Shown here: positions 1 to 6,960 of the stretch, in pieces
Numbering within the stretch: the stretch's first letter is position 1
How the letters are laid out: every line of letters begins with the position of its first letter
NCBI GenBank assembly: GCA_945879625.1
Contig: CAMCVA010000010.1
Location: forward strand, 43,342-107,341
Reading direction: 5' to 3'
Length of the DNA stretch: 64,000 nucleotides
Origin: Flavobacterium psychrophilum
Lineage (GTDB): Bacteria > Bacteroidota > Bacteroidia > Flavobacteriales > Flavobacteriaceae
Notes under the pieces: model-generated
Seen by the model: only the letters and a program-made list of their open reading frames with translations
What the model was told of the DNA's origin: nothing
Database searches by the model: none
Made by a program: the position numbers and the translations under genes

Positions 1-836
1 GGACTGATTTTTAAGGTAGCCGCGACATTTTTGGACGATTTATCTTTGAGTCCGTGGTATTGCAGCAGTTGTTGATAAAACCCAAAGACCAAGGTTACCA
101 CCATTTGAAACGGCGCTTCTTTGGGGTTTTCAGAAAAATACTGTACAATTTGATAGGCCTTGAGTTGGTTGCGTTCGCCCAGGGCTTTGCGCAATTCAAA
201 CACATTAAAATCTTTACTAAACCCAATATTATCTTCGATATCCTTGGCCGTAATGGTACTTTGTTTGGGCAATACAATTTGCAATTTTTCGAGCTCATTG
301 TTTATTTTACTCAAATCGGTGCCCAAAAATTCGACCAACATGGCCATGGCTTTGGGTTCGATGCCATAGCCTTTGCTTTGCAACAAACGCTTAATCCAAT
401 CGCCCACTTGGTTTTCGTAGAGTTTTTTACTCTCAAAAAGCACGCCTAATTTTTCGATATTTTTGGTGAACTTCTTGCGCTTATCGATGGTTTTGTATTT
501 GTAACAAAACACCAATACGGTAGTGGGAACGGGATCGTTGGTGTAATTCTCCAATTGATCAATGGTGCGCGACAAATCTTGGGCTTCTTTCACAATAATC
601 ACCTGGCGTTCGGCCATCATCGGAAATCGCTTGGCTGAACTCACAATATCATCAATACTCACATCGCGTCCATAATAGACAGTTTGATTGAAGCCTTTTT
701 CTTCTTCAGAAAGTAGATTTTGCTCCATGTATTCGGCAATTTTATCAATGTAATAGGCCTCTTCACCCATTAAAAAATAAATGGGTTTAATTAGGCCGTT
801 TTTGATGTCATTGACAATTTTTACTGCTTCATCCAT
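1..836 (-). CDS. holA: DNA polymerase III subunit delta (partial, C-terminus beyond the left edge)
   Basis: This gene encodes the clamp-loader delta subunit, which opens the sliding clamp during replication. Reading the minus strand from an ATG at 836 gives an uninterrupted frame of about 278 residues to the window edge; family members have about 330-340, so the C-terminal collar domain is incomplete. Family-like stretches include the start MDEAVKIVNDIKNGLIKPIY, YFLMGEEAYYID near residue 25 and the later KINNELEKLQ and FNVFELRKALG segments. It is divergent from the HsdR-N-like gene at 996; the gap holds low-complexity repeats. Identification rests on recognising the protein pattern; no alignment was run. 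Confidence 0.9.
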   Translation of the reverse strand, partial: MDEAVKIVNDIKNGLIKPIYFLMGEEAYYIDKIAEYMEQNLLSEEEKGFNQTVYYGRDVSIDDIVSSAKRFPMMAERQVIIVKEAQDLSRTIDQLENYTNDPVPTTVLVFCYKYKTIDKRKKFTKNIEKLGVLFESKKLYENQVGDWIKRLLQSKGYGIEPKAMAMLVEFLGTDLSKINNELEKLQIVLPKQSTITAKDIEDNIGFSKDFNVFELRKALGERNQLKAYQIVQYFSENPKEAPFQMVVTLVFGFYQQLLQYHGLKDKSSKNVAATLKIS

Positions 837-841
837 TGGTC

Positions 842-901
842 TATGTTCGTTGTTCGATTATCGATGTTCGATTTCCGTTTTTTGTTTTTTGTTTTTTGTT
901 T
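842..901. repeat. low-complexity word repeats between divergent genes
   Basis: The gap between holA and the next gene is made of repeated short words. The left half repeats variants of GTTCGAT/ATGTTCG. The right half is the 7-mer GTTTTTT repeated three times. Similar filler occurs in other gaps of this window. The T-rich half also supplies the TTG box of the promoter at 896-924. Confidence 0.7.
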
Positions 902-924
902 ATGCAGCTAATTAATTATTTTTG
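896..924 (+). promoter_or_regulatory. Bacteroidota-type promoter for the HsdR-N-like gene
   Basis: TTG at 896-898, an 18-bp spacer and TATTTTTG at 917-924 match the Bacteroidota sigma-ABfr pattern TTG / 17-23 bp / TAnnTTTG. A start site near 931 would leave a leader of about 65 nt before the ATG at 996. The ATG at 939 would leave under 10 nt. Confidence 0.6.
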
Positions 925-995
925 TTTGGTAAAGAATCTTGAAATTTTTCAATCATTCAATCTTTAAATCATATCAAAAAATTTACTTTTACCTC

Positions 996-1442
996 ATGCA
1001 TCAACTTGAGTTTTCCCCATTTTGCTTCCGATTCAAAAATAGTGAAAATAAAGTCGCCATTTTTGATGAAATTCGGAAAAAATTCATCTTGCTCACCCCA
1101 GAAGAATGGGTGCGTCAGCATGTGGTGCATCATTTTATTTATGAGAAAAAATTTCCCAAATCACTCATAAACGTCGAAAAACAAATACAGGTGAACGGCC
1201 AAACCAAACGCTATGATGTGGTGGTGTACCATCCCGATGGACGATTGCGTGTTTTGGTTGAATGCAAAGCGCCCGAAGTAGCTATTTCGCAAGCAACCTT
1301 TGACCAAATTGCCCGGTATAACACAGCCTTGCGTGCCGATTTTTTAATGGTAACCAATGGATTGAATCATTACTTTTGTCAAATGGATTTTGAAAACGAA
1401 AAATATCATTTTTTACCTGAATTGCCGGCCCATCAATCCTAA
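996..1442 (+). CDS. standalone type I restriction enzyme HsdR N-terminal-domain-like protein
   Basis: A 148-residue protein resembling the HsdR_N-type restriction endonuclease fold, without the helicase part of a real HsdR. A PD-(D/E)xK-like core is visible: E61, D74 in RYDVVV, then E89-C90-K91, with a glutamine-containing helix (ATFDQIARYN) after it. A longer frame opens at ATG 939, but the promoter at 896-924 and the family-like opening MHQLEFSPFCFRFKNSENKV favour ATG 996. No HsdS or HsdM lies nearby, so it is not a working type I system; from memory such proteins recur next to holA in Flavobacteriaceae. It is followed after 9 bp by a glycosyltransferase, probably in one transcript. The substrate is unknown. 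Confidence 0.75.
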   Translation: MHQLEFSPFCFRFKNSENKVAIFDEIRKKFILLTPEEWVRQHVVHHFIYEKKFPKSLINVEKQIQVNGQTKRYDVVVYHPDGRLRVLVECKAPEVAISQATFDQIARYNTALRADFLMVTNGLNHYFCQMDFENEKYHFLPELPAHQS

Positions 1443-1451
1443 TTAATTTCC

Positions 1452-2447
1452 ATGAAAAACACCGCTGTAGTCATCTTGAATTGGAACGGACAAAAACTAC
1501 TCGAACAGTTTTTGCCCTCAATTTTACTCCATTCTGGCGAAGCCGTAATTTATGTGGCCGACAATGCTTCTACTGATGAATCTGTTGCTTTTATTCAGAA
1601 ACAATTTCCACAAGTAAAAATCATCCAAAACGCGGGCAATTTTGGCTTTGCACAAGGGTATAACGAGGCGCTCAAGCAGGTACACGAAACCTTTTTGGTT
1701 TTGGTTAATTCTGATATTGAGGTTACCGAAAACTGGCTTAGTCCCCTAGTAAACATACTGCAACAACAACCCAAGGTGGCTATCGTGCAACCCAAAATTT
1801 TAGATTACAAAGACAAATCCAAGTTTGAATATGCAGGAGCAGCGGGTGGTTATATCGACCAATTCGGGTATCCGTTTTGCCGCGGGCGATTATTTGACAG
1901 TATCGAAGCTGATCATGGTCAATACAACGATACCAAATCCATATTCTGGGCATCGGGCGCTTGCTTACTTATTCGAAAAAACGTATTTACCCAATTGCAC
2001 GGTTTTGACACCGATTTTTTTGCGCACCAAGAAGAAATTGATTTGTGTTGGCGAGCCAAAAACCTCGGACACGAGATTGTGTATTGCCCTGAATCAATTG
2101 TGTACCACGTGGGAGGCGCTACCCTGCAAGCGAGTAATCCGCAGAAAACCTTTTTGAATTTCCGGAATTCGTTGTGCATGCTCACCAAGAATTTACCCTT
2201 GAGAGCCTTGTTTCCTGTATTATTTATTCGGTTGCTCTTGGATGGATTGGCTGGCCTACAGTTTTTCCTGCAAGGAAAAGCAGCGCATTGCTGGGCGATT
2301 GTGCGGGCGCATTTTGGGTTCTATGGTTTGTTTATAAAGATGTATCGCAAACGTGGATCACGACAACAGAAAAAATACTATAAAATAAAAAGTGTGGTCT
2401 ATCGTTATTTTATAAGAAAGCAACAGTCCTACTCCGAATTACTTTAA
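1452..2447 (+). CDS. family 2 glycosyltransferase (rhamnosyltransferase-like)
   Basis: A 331-residue GT2 enzyme predicted to transfer a sugar from a nucleotide donor during surface polysaccharide or lipid-linked glycan assembly. The N-terminal GT-A domain opens with VVILNWNGQKLLEQF, followed by the nucleotide-binding VADNASTDES, the GNFGFAQGYNEAL stretch and LVNSDIEV in the DXD position. FWASGACLLIRKNVF and FFAHQEEIDLCWRAK fit the acceptor side of this subfamily. Hydrophobic segments near residues 240-300 suggest a membrane-associated C-terminus. It follows the HsdR-N-like gene by 9 bp and is likely cotranscribed. The exact sugar cannot be told from sequence. Confidence 0.85.
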   Translation: MKNTAVVILNWNGQKLLEQFLPSILLHSGEAVIYVADNASTDESVAFIQKQFPQVKIIQNAGNFGFAQGYNEALKQVHETFLVLVNSDIEVTENWLSPLVNILQQQPKVAIVQPKILDYKDKSKFEYAGAAGGYIDQFGYPFCRGRLFDSIEADHGQYNDTKSIFWASGACLLIRKNVFTQLHGFDTDFFAHQEEIDLCWRAKNLGHEIVYCPESIVYHVGGATLQASNPQKTFLNFRNSLCMLTKNLPLRALFPVLFIRLLLDGLAGLQFFLQGKAAHCWAIVRAHFGFYGLFIKMYRKRGSRQQKKYYKIKSVVYRYFIRKQQSYSELL

Positions 2448-2464
2448 TTAAACTTTTAAAAATC

Positions 2465-2497
2465 TTGCTTTATACTCATTTATAAATCCTAATTTTG
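2465..2497 (+). promoter_or_regulatory. Bacteroidota-type promoter for the OmpA-family lipoprotein
   Basis: TTG at 2465-2467 and TAATTTTG at 2490-2497, spaced by 22 bp, lie just upstream of ATG 2519. An ORF starting at 2495 would begin inside the promoter, so the lipoprotein ATG at 2519 is preferred. Confidence 0.6.
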
Positions 2498-2518
2498 CTC
2501 CCGATAAATTCAATTATT

Positions 2519-3349
2519 ATGAAAAAAATCCTATTTGCCTTATCGCTTGTTGCTTTGGTAGCAACTACTTCTTGCGGAACCAAGAAAAAAATTGCCGATT
2601 TAGAAGCCAAAAACAAAGAAGTTCAAGATTTATTGAACACGGCAACTATAAAATTAAACTCCTGTCTTACCGAAAAAGAATCGCTTGGAGGTCAAATTGA
2701 TTTCCTTAAAAAATCAAATACCGATCTGATCAACAACATGAATAATGTAACTACATTATCTGCCAAAGGCGCTCAAAACATTGAGAAAGCCCTTGAAACC
2801 ATCAAAGAAAAAGACTTAAAAATTACCCGCATGCAAGATGCTCTGACTAGAAAAGACAGCATGACACTTGCTTTGGTAACCAGCATTAAAGGTGCCGTGG
2901 GTATCGCTGATCCAGACATAGAAGTGAATGTAGAAAAAGGGGTAGTTTTTATTTCGATTGCCGATAAATTATTATTTAAAAGCGGCAGCTACGTGGTGAG
3001 TGACAAAGCCAAAGAAGTATTGGCCAAAGTGGGAAAAATCATCAACAGTAAACCTGATTTTGAATGCATGGTAGAAGGCCACACCGATAATGTACCTTTC
3101 ACTGGAAACGCAATTTTGCTCGACAACTGGGATTTGAGTGTGAAACGTTCTACCGCCATTGTTCGCGTGTTAACCAACGATTTAAAAGTAAATCCAGCGC
3201 AATTGATTGCCGCCGGTCGTGGACAATTTATTCCTTTAGTTGAAAATAATTCGTCAGCCAATCGCGCCACCAACCGACGCACCCGCATTGTGATTTTGCC
3301 TAAAATTGATCAGTTTTACGAAATGATCGAAAAGGAAATGAAAAAATAA
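2519..3349 (+). CDS. OmpA family lipoprotein
   Basis: A 276-residue outer-membrane lipoprotein that probably anchors the outer membrane to peptidoglycan. The start at 2519 gives a lipoprotein signal with the lipobox ending TTSC (Cys19). Residues about 25-110 are rich in Lys, Glu and Leu heptads and probably form a coiled-coil stalk. The C-terminal OmpA domain begins near residue 140: VEGHTDNVPF, the NWDLSVKRSTAIVRVL helix and NRATNRRTRIVILPK are the usual peptidoglycan-binding motifs. It has its own promoter and ends in a strong terminator shared with the convergent tsaC-type gene. Confidence 0.9.
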   Translation: MKKILFALSLVALVATTSCGTKKKIADLEAKNKEVQDLLNTATIKLNSCLTEKESLGGQIDFLKKSNTDLINNMNNVTTLSAKGAQNIEKALETIKEKDLKITRMQDALTRKDSMTLALVTSIKGAVGIADPDIEVNVEKGVVFISIADKLLFKSGSYVVSDKAKEVLAKVGKIINSKPDFECMVEGHTDNVPFTGNAILLDNWDLSVKRSTAIVRVLTNDLKVNPAQLIAAGRGQFIPLVENNSSANRATNRRTRIVILPKIDQFYEMIEKEMKK

Positions 3350-3353
3350 AAAC

Positions 3354-3387
3354 AAAAAAAACGCCTTACATACTAAGGCGTTTTTTT
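3354..3387. terminator. bidirectional rho-independent terminator
   Basis: ACGCCTTA (3361-3368), a 5-nt loop and TAAGGCGT (3374-3381) form a perfect stem flanked by an A-run on the left and a T-run on the right. It can stop the OmpA transcript on the plus strand and the tsaC-type transcript on the minus strand; it slightly overlaps the tsaC stop codon. Confidence 0.9.
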
Positions 3388-4000
3388 ATTCCCACTCCCC
3401 TTTACCGGCTCGAATTAAAACCGGCTCGTAACCTGAAAGATCTACAATGGTTGAGCCCATGTTATCGCCATAACCACCATCAATTACTACATCAACGAGG
3501 TTTTGCCATTTCTCAAAAATCAATTCGGGATCGGTAGAATATTCCAAAACAGCATCTTCGTCGTGAATGGAAGTCGAGACAATCGGATTGCCCAACTGCT
3601 TCACGATTTCTAATGCAATCGCATTATCGGGCACCCGAATACCGACGGTAGTTTTTTTCTTGAATTCTTTGGGTAAATTATTATTTCCGGGTAAAATAAA
3701 GGTGTACGGCCCAGGCAAATTGTGTTTTAAAATCTTGAAGGTAGGCGTATCAATTTGCTTCACATAATCGGACAAATTACTCAAATCGTGGCACACAAAG
3801 GAGAAATTGGCCTTCTCCAATTTGATGCCTTTGATGCGGGCAATGCGTTCTAAGGCCTTAGAATTGGTAATATCACAGCCCAATCCATAGACCGTGTCGG
3901 TGGGATAAATGACCAAACCGCCGTTGCGCAGCACGGCAACCACTTTTTGGATTGCGGCCTCACTGGGTTTATTTTCGTAGATCTTGATGAATTCGGCCAT
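3386..4000 (-). CDS. tsaC: L-threonylcarbamoyladenylate synthase (TsaC/YrdC/Sua5 family)
   Basis: A 204-residue YrdC-domain enzyme that makes threonylcarbamoyl-AMP from threonine, bicarbonate and ATP, the first step of the t6A37 tRNA modification. The diagnostic N-terminal segment GGLVIYPTDTVYGLGCDI is present, followed by IARIKGIKLEKANFSFVC, PGPYTFILPG, VGIRVPDN and NPIVSTSIH. It lacks the extra C-terminal Sua5 domain, and its length fits the short YrdC/TsaC form. It starts 7 bp after the stop of the upstream helicase gene, so the two are probably one transcript. Confidence 0.9.
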   Translation of the reverse strand: MAEFIKIYENKPSEAAIQKVVAVLRNGGLVIYPTDTVYGLGCDITNSKALERIARIKGIKLEKANFSFVCHDLSNLSDYVKQIDTPTFKILKHNLPGPYTFILPGNNNLPKEFKKKTTVGIRVPDNAIALEIVKQLGNPIVSTSIHDEDAVLEYSTDPELIFEKWQNLVDVVIDGGYGDNMGSTIVDLSGYEPVLIRAGKGEWE

Positions 4001-4007
4001 GGATAAT

Positions 4008-6332
4008 TTAACTAATGATTTGTAATTTGGTAAATCGCAACAACAGCGTTTTTAATCCGCCCACATCAAATTTAATTTCGGCACTTTTGTCGGCTCCCGC
4101 CCCTTTGAGCTGCACCACAATGCCTTTGCCAAACCGTTCGTGCATTACTTCGGTTCCGGGAGCCAATTGGCCATCGTAATTGGTTGGTGATCCACCTGGT
4201 CCGGCTGAAGAAATGGGCTTTAATTTGCGAATAGTAGGATTGTTTTGGGCTTCTGGATTCCTAGGCGGAATACCACTTTGGGGTTTAATTAATCGCAGTT
4301 TGCTTTTGTCGATATCACCAAAAATATCGGCATCGATCATCGGCTTAAATCGGTAATTGGTTTCGGTGGGCGTGAGGTATTCCAGGTATTGCCCATCAAT
4401 TTCTTCGATGAAGCGCGATGGCTCGCTGTCGGTGAGTTTACCCCAGCGATAACGCGATTGCGCATAGGTTAAATAAGCTTGTTTTTCGGCTCGCGTCAAA
4501 GCCACATAAAACAAACGGCGTTCTTCTTCTAAGTCGCTGCGCGTACTTAAACTCATGGCACTCGGAAACAAATCTTCTTCTAATCCCACCACAAATACAT
4601 ACGGAAACTCCAAACCTTTGGCCAAGTGAATGGTCATCAAGGCCACGCGGTCTTCGTCGCCGGTATCTTTGTCAAGGTCGGTGGCCAAGGCAACATCTTC
4701 TAGAAATTCGGCCAAGGCTCCACGCGCACCTTCAATTTCTTTTTGCCCTTCGGTAAAATCCTTGATCCCGTTGAGTAATTCTTCGATGTTTTCGATACGT
4801 GCAATACCCTCGGGCGTAGCATCTTTTTTTAATTCTTGTACCAAACCGGTTTTTTTGGTCACCATGTCGGTGAGGTAAAACGCATCTTGGTTTTCGTTCA
4901 CCACCTGAAAACTCTGAATCATGGTCACAAAATCGAGCAATTTTTGCTTGGTACCTGAATTCAGTTTTAAATCAATTTTATCAATGTTTTGCATCACCTC
5001 AAACACCGAACGCTTGTAATGGTTGGCAGCGATAGTCAGTTTTTCGATGGTTGTGTCGCCAATTCCTCTGGCCGGATAATTGATCACGCGCATCAAGGCT
5101 TCTTCGTCTTTGGGGTTAATCACCAAACGCAAATAACACAACACATCTTTAATTTCTTTGCGCTGATAGAACGACAAACCGCCATAAATACGGTAGGGAA
5201 TGTCGCGTTTGCGCAAGGCGTCTTCCATGGCGCGCGACTGGGCATTGGTGCGGTATAAAATGGCAAATTGCCCGTTGAGCAACTGGTGCTGCATTTTTTG
5301 TTCCCAAATGGTGCTGGCTATAAATCGGCCTTCTTCGCCATCGGTAATGCTGCGATTCACTTTTATTTTTGGGCCAAAATCATTGGCGGTCCACACTACT
5401 TTGTCGAGCTTGGTTTTGTTTTTTTCAATGATTGAATTGGCTGCCTCCACAATGTTTTTGGTGGAACGGTAATTTTGCTCCAAGCGGTACGTTTGCACAT
5501 TTTCGTAATCTTTTTGGAAATTCAAAATATTGTTGATGTTGGCTCCGCGAAACGCATAGATACTCTGGGCATCGTCGCCCACCACACAAATGTTTTGAAA
5601 TCGATCAGACAAGGCCCGCACAATCAAGTATTGCGAATGGTTGGTATCTTGGTACTCATCGACCAAAATATAGCGAAAACGGTCTTGGTACTTGGCTAAA
5701 ACATTTGGGAAACGAGAGAGTAATTCGTTGGTTTTGAGCAACAAATCATCAAAATCCATGGCGCCAGCCTTGAAGCAACGGTCTACATAATTTTGGTAGA
5801 TTTCACCCATTCTGGGTTTTTTTGACATGGCATCAGCCTCTTGCAAATCGGGATTATTGAAATAGGCCTTTACGGTAATCAAACTGTTTTTATACGAAGA
5901 AATTCTACTCAACAGCTGCTTGGGTTTGTAGATGTCTCGATCGAGTTGCATTTCTTTGACGATAGCCGAAAGCAAACGCACCGAATCTTGGGAATCGTAG
6001 ATGGTAAAATTAGAAGGATAACCCAATTTGTCGGCTTCGGCACGCAATATGCGGGCAAAAACCGAGTGAAAAGTTCCCATCCACAAATTTTTGGCTTCGC
6101 CAGAACCGACAATGCCGGCTATACGACTTTTCATTTCGCGGGCGGCTTTGTTGGTAAAGGTGAGGGCCAACACATTAAACGCATCAACACCCAAACTCAT
6201 CAAGTAGGCAATGCGCACGGTGAGCACGCGCGTTTTTCCCGAGCCTGCACCGGCTATAATAATCATCGGTCCGTCCTTTTGCAGCACGGGTTGTTGTTGG
6301 GCTTCGTTGAGTTCGTTGATGTAGCGTTGCAT
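4008..6332 (-). CDS. uvrD: ATP-dependent DNA helicase, UvrD/PcrA/Rep (SF1A) family
   Basis: A 774-residue superfamily 1A 3'-5' DNA helicase for repair and conflict resolution at forks. The N-terminus has the Q-motif LNEAQQQPV, Walker A GAGSGKTRVL (about residues 28-37), then TFTNKAAREM, the motif II box VDEYQDTN and GDDAQSIYAFRGA. Later motifs include LEQNYRST, MTIHLAKGLEF and EEERRLFYVALTRA. The C-terminal tail carries a PcrA-like tudor domain (PGTEVMHERFGKGIVVQL). The length is normal for PcrA/UvrD. It heads a two-gene minus-strand unit with the tsaC-type gene. Whether it is a UvrD or PcrA orthologue is only a naming matter. Confidence 0.93.
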   Translation of the reverse strand: MQRYINELNEAQQQPVLQKDGPMIIIAGAGSGKTRVLTVRIAYLMSLGVDAFNVLALTFTNKAAREMKSRIAGIVGSGEAKNLWMGTFHSVFARILRAEADKLGYPSNFTIYDSQDSVRLLSAIVKEMQLDRDIYKPKQLLSRISSYKNSLITVKAYFNNPDLQEADAMSKKPRMGEIYQNYVDRCFKAGAMDFDDLLLKTNELLSRFPNVLAKYQDRFRYILVDEYQDTNHSQYLIVRALSDRFQNICVVGDDAQSIYAFRGANINNILNFQKDYENVQTYRLEQNYRSTKNIVEAANSIIEKNKTKLDKVVWTANDFGPKIKVNRSITDGEEGRFIASTIWEQKMQHQLLNGQFAILYRTNAQSRAMEDALRKRDIPYRIYGGLSFYQRKEIKDVLCYLRLVINPKDEEALMRVINYPARGIGDTTIEKLTIAANHYKRSVFEVMQNIDKIDLKLNSGTKQKLLDFVTMIQSFQVVNENQDAFYLTDMVTKKTGLVQELKKDATPEGIARIENIEELLNGIKDFTEGQKEIEGARGALAEFLEDVALATDLDKDTGDEDRVALMTIHLAKGLEFPYVFVVGLEEDLFPSAMSLSTRSDLEEERRLFYVALTRAEKQAYLTYAQSRYRWGKLTDSEPSRFIEEIDGQYLEYLTPTETNYRFKPMIDADIFGDIDKSKLRLIKPQSGIPPRNPEAQNNPTIRKLKPISSAGPGGSPTNYDGQLAPGTEVMHERFGKGIVVQLKGAGADKSAEIKFDVGGLKTLLLRFTKLQIIS

Positions 6333-6349
6333 AGCAAATGTAATTTCTC

Positions 6350-6380
6350 CAAAAATAGAACTCCTGTCACGTTAATACAA
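6350..6380 (-). promoter_or_regulatory. Bacteroidota-type promoter for the helicase gene
   Basis: On the minus strand, TTG at 6380-6378, a 20-bp spacer and TATTTTTG at 6357-6350 precede the helicase ATG at 6332. It sits back to back with the promoter of the divergent gene at 6439. Confidence 0.6.
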
Positions 6381-6384
6381 TTTA

Positions 6385-6420
6385 TTTGGTAGTGATTTAT
6401 CAACTAAAATTCTATTTTTG
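6385..6420 (+). promoter_or_regulatory. Bacteroidota-type promoter for the membrane protein gene at 6439
   Basis: TATTTTTG at 6413-6420 is a perfect -7 box 18 bp before ATG 6439. TTTG at 6385-6388 lies 24 bp upstream of it, slightly longer than usual, so the -33 assignment is less sure. Confidence 0.5.
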
Positions 6421-6438
6421 TTCAACTAAAAATTACTC

Positions 6439-6960
6439 ATGGATTCAGCAAAACTTTTAGAAATTCTAGCCTATACCCTTCCTTCCTTAATTACTGGTGG
6501 TGTGGCCTATTATTTGTTTACAGCCTATTTTAAAGATCAACAAAACTCCCGCCGTTGGTTGTTGCAAAAAGAAAACCAAAAAGCGTCTTTGCCTTTGCGA
6601 CTGCAAGCCTACGAACGCATGGCCTTGTTCTTGGAACGCATCAATCCCACCAATTTATTGGTACGCGTGACGCCGCATTCATCCGATAAAAATCAGTACG
6701 AAAATTATGTGATTGCCCAAATCGAACAAGAATTTGAGCACAACCTCACCCAACAAATCTACTTGAGTGACGACTGTTGGACCGTAATTACCACCGCCAA
6801 AAATGCGACGATTCAACTGATTCGAAAAGCCAGCATGAGCGAAAAAGTTGAAAATGCCGACAAATTGCGAGAAGTAATTTTGAGTGAATTGTTTGATAAA
6901 TCTTCCCCAAGTTCGTCCGCTTTGGGCTACCTGAAATCAGAAATTAAGCAGTTTTTATAA
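6439..6960 (+). CDS. conserved small membrane-anchored protein of unknown function
   Basis: A 173-residue protein with one N-terminal membrane segment (about residues 8-28, ILAYTLPSLITGGVAYYLF) and a largely helical cytoplasmic remainder rich in Gln, Glu and Lys. The stretch LPLRLQAYERMALFLERI and the late LIRKASMSEKVENADKLREV are the most recognisable parts; I recall similar proteins as a Bacteroidota-only family (possibly DUF7935), but no function is known to me. It has its own promoter. Its last 6 bp overlap the end of the convergent aminopeptidase gene. Confidence 0.75.
   Translation: MDSAKLLEILAYTLPSLITGGVAYYLFTAYFKDQQNSRRWLLQKENQKASLPLRLQAYERMALFLERINPTNLLVRVTPHSSDKNQYENYVIAQIEQEFEHNLTQQIYLSDDCWTVITTAKNATIQLIRKASMSEKVENADKLREVILSELFDKSSPSSSALGYLKSEIKQFL

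Noticed and set aside
996..1442. Type I restriction-modification system
   Set aside because: Only the HsdR N-terminal fold is present; no helicase domain, HsdM or HsdS nearby.
5841..6392. 183-residue plus-strand ORF opposite the helicase gene
   Set aside because: Antisense shadow; the helicase motifs on the other strand are intact.
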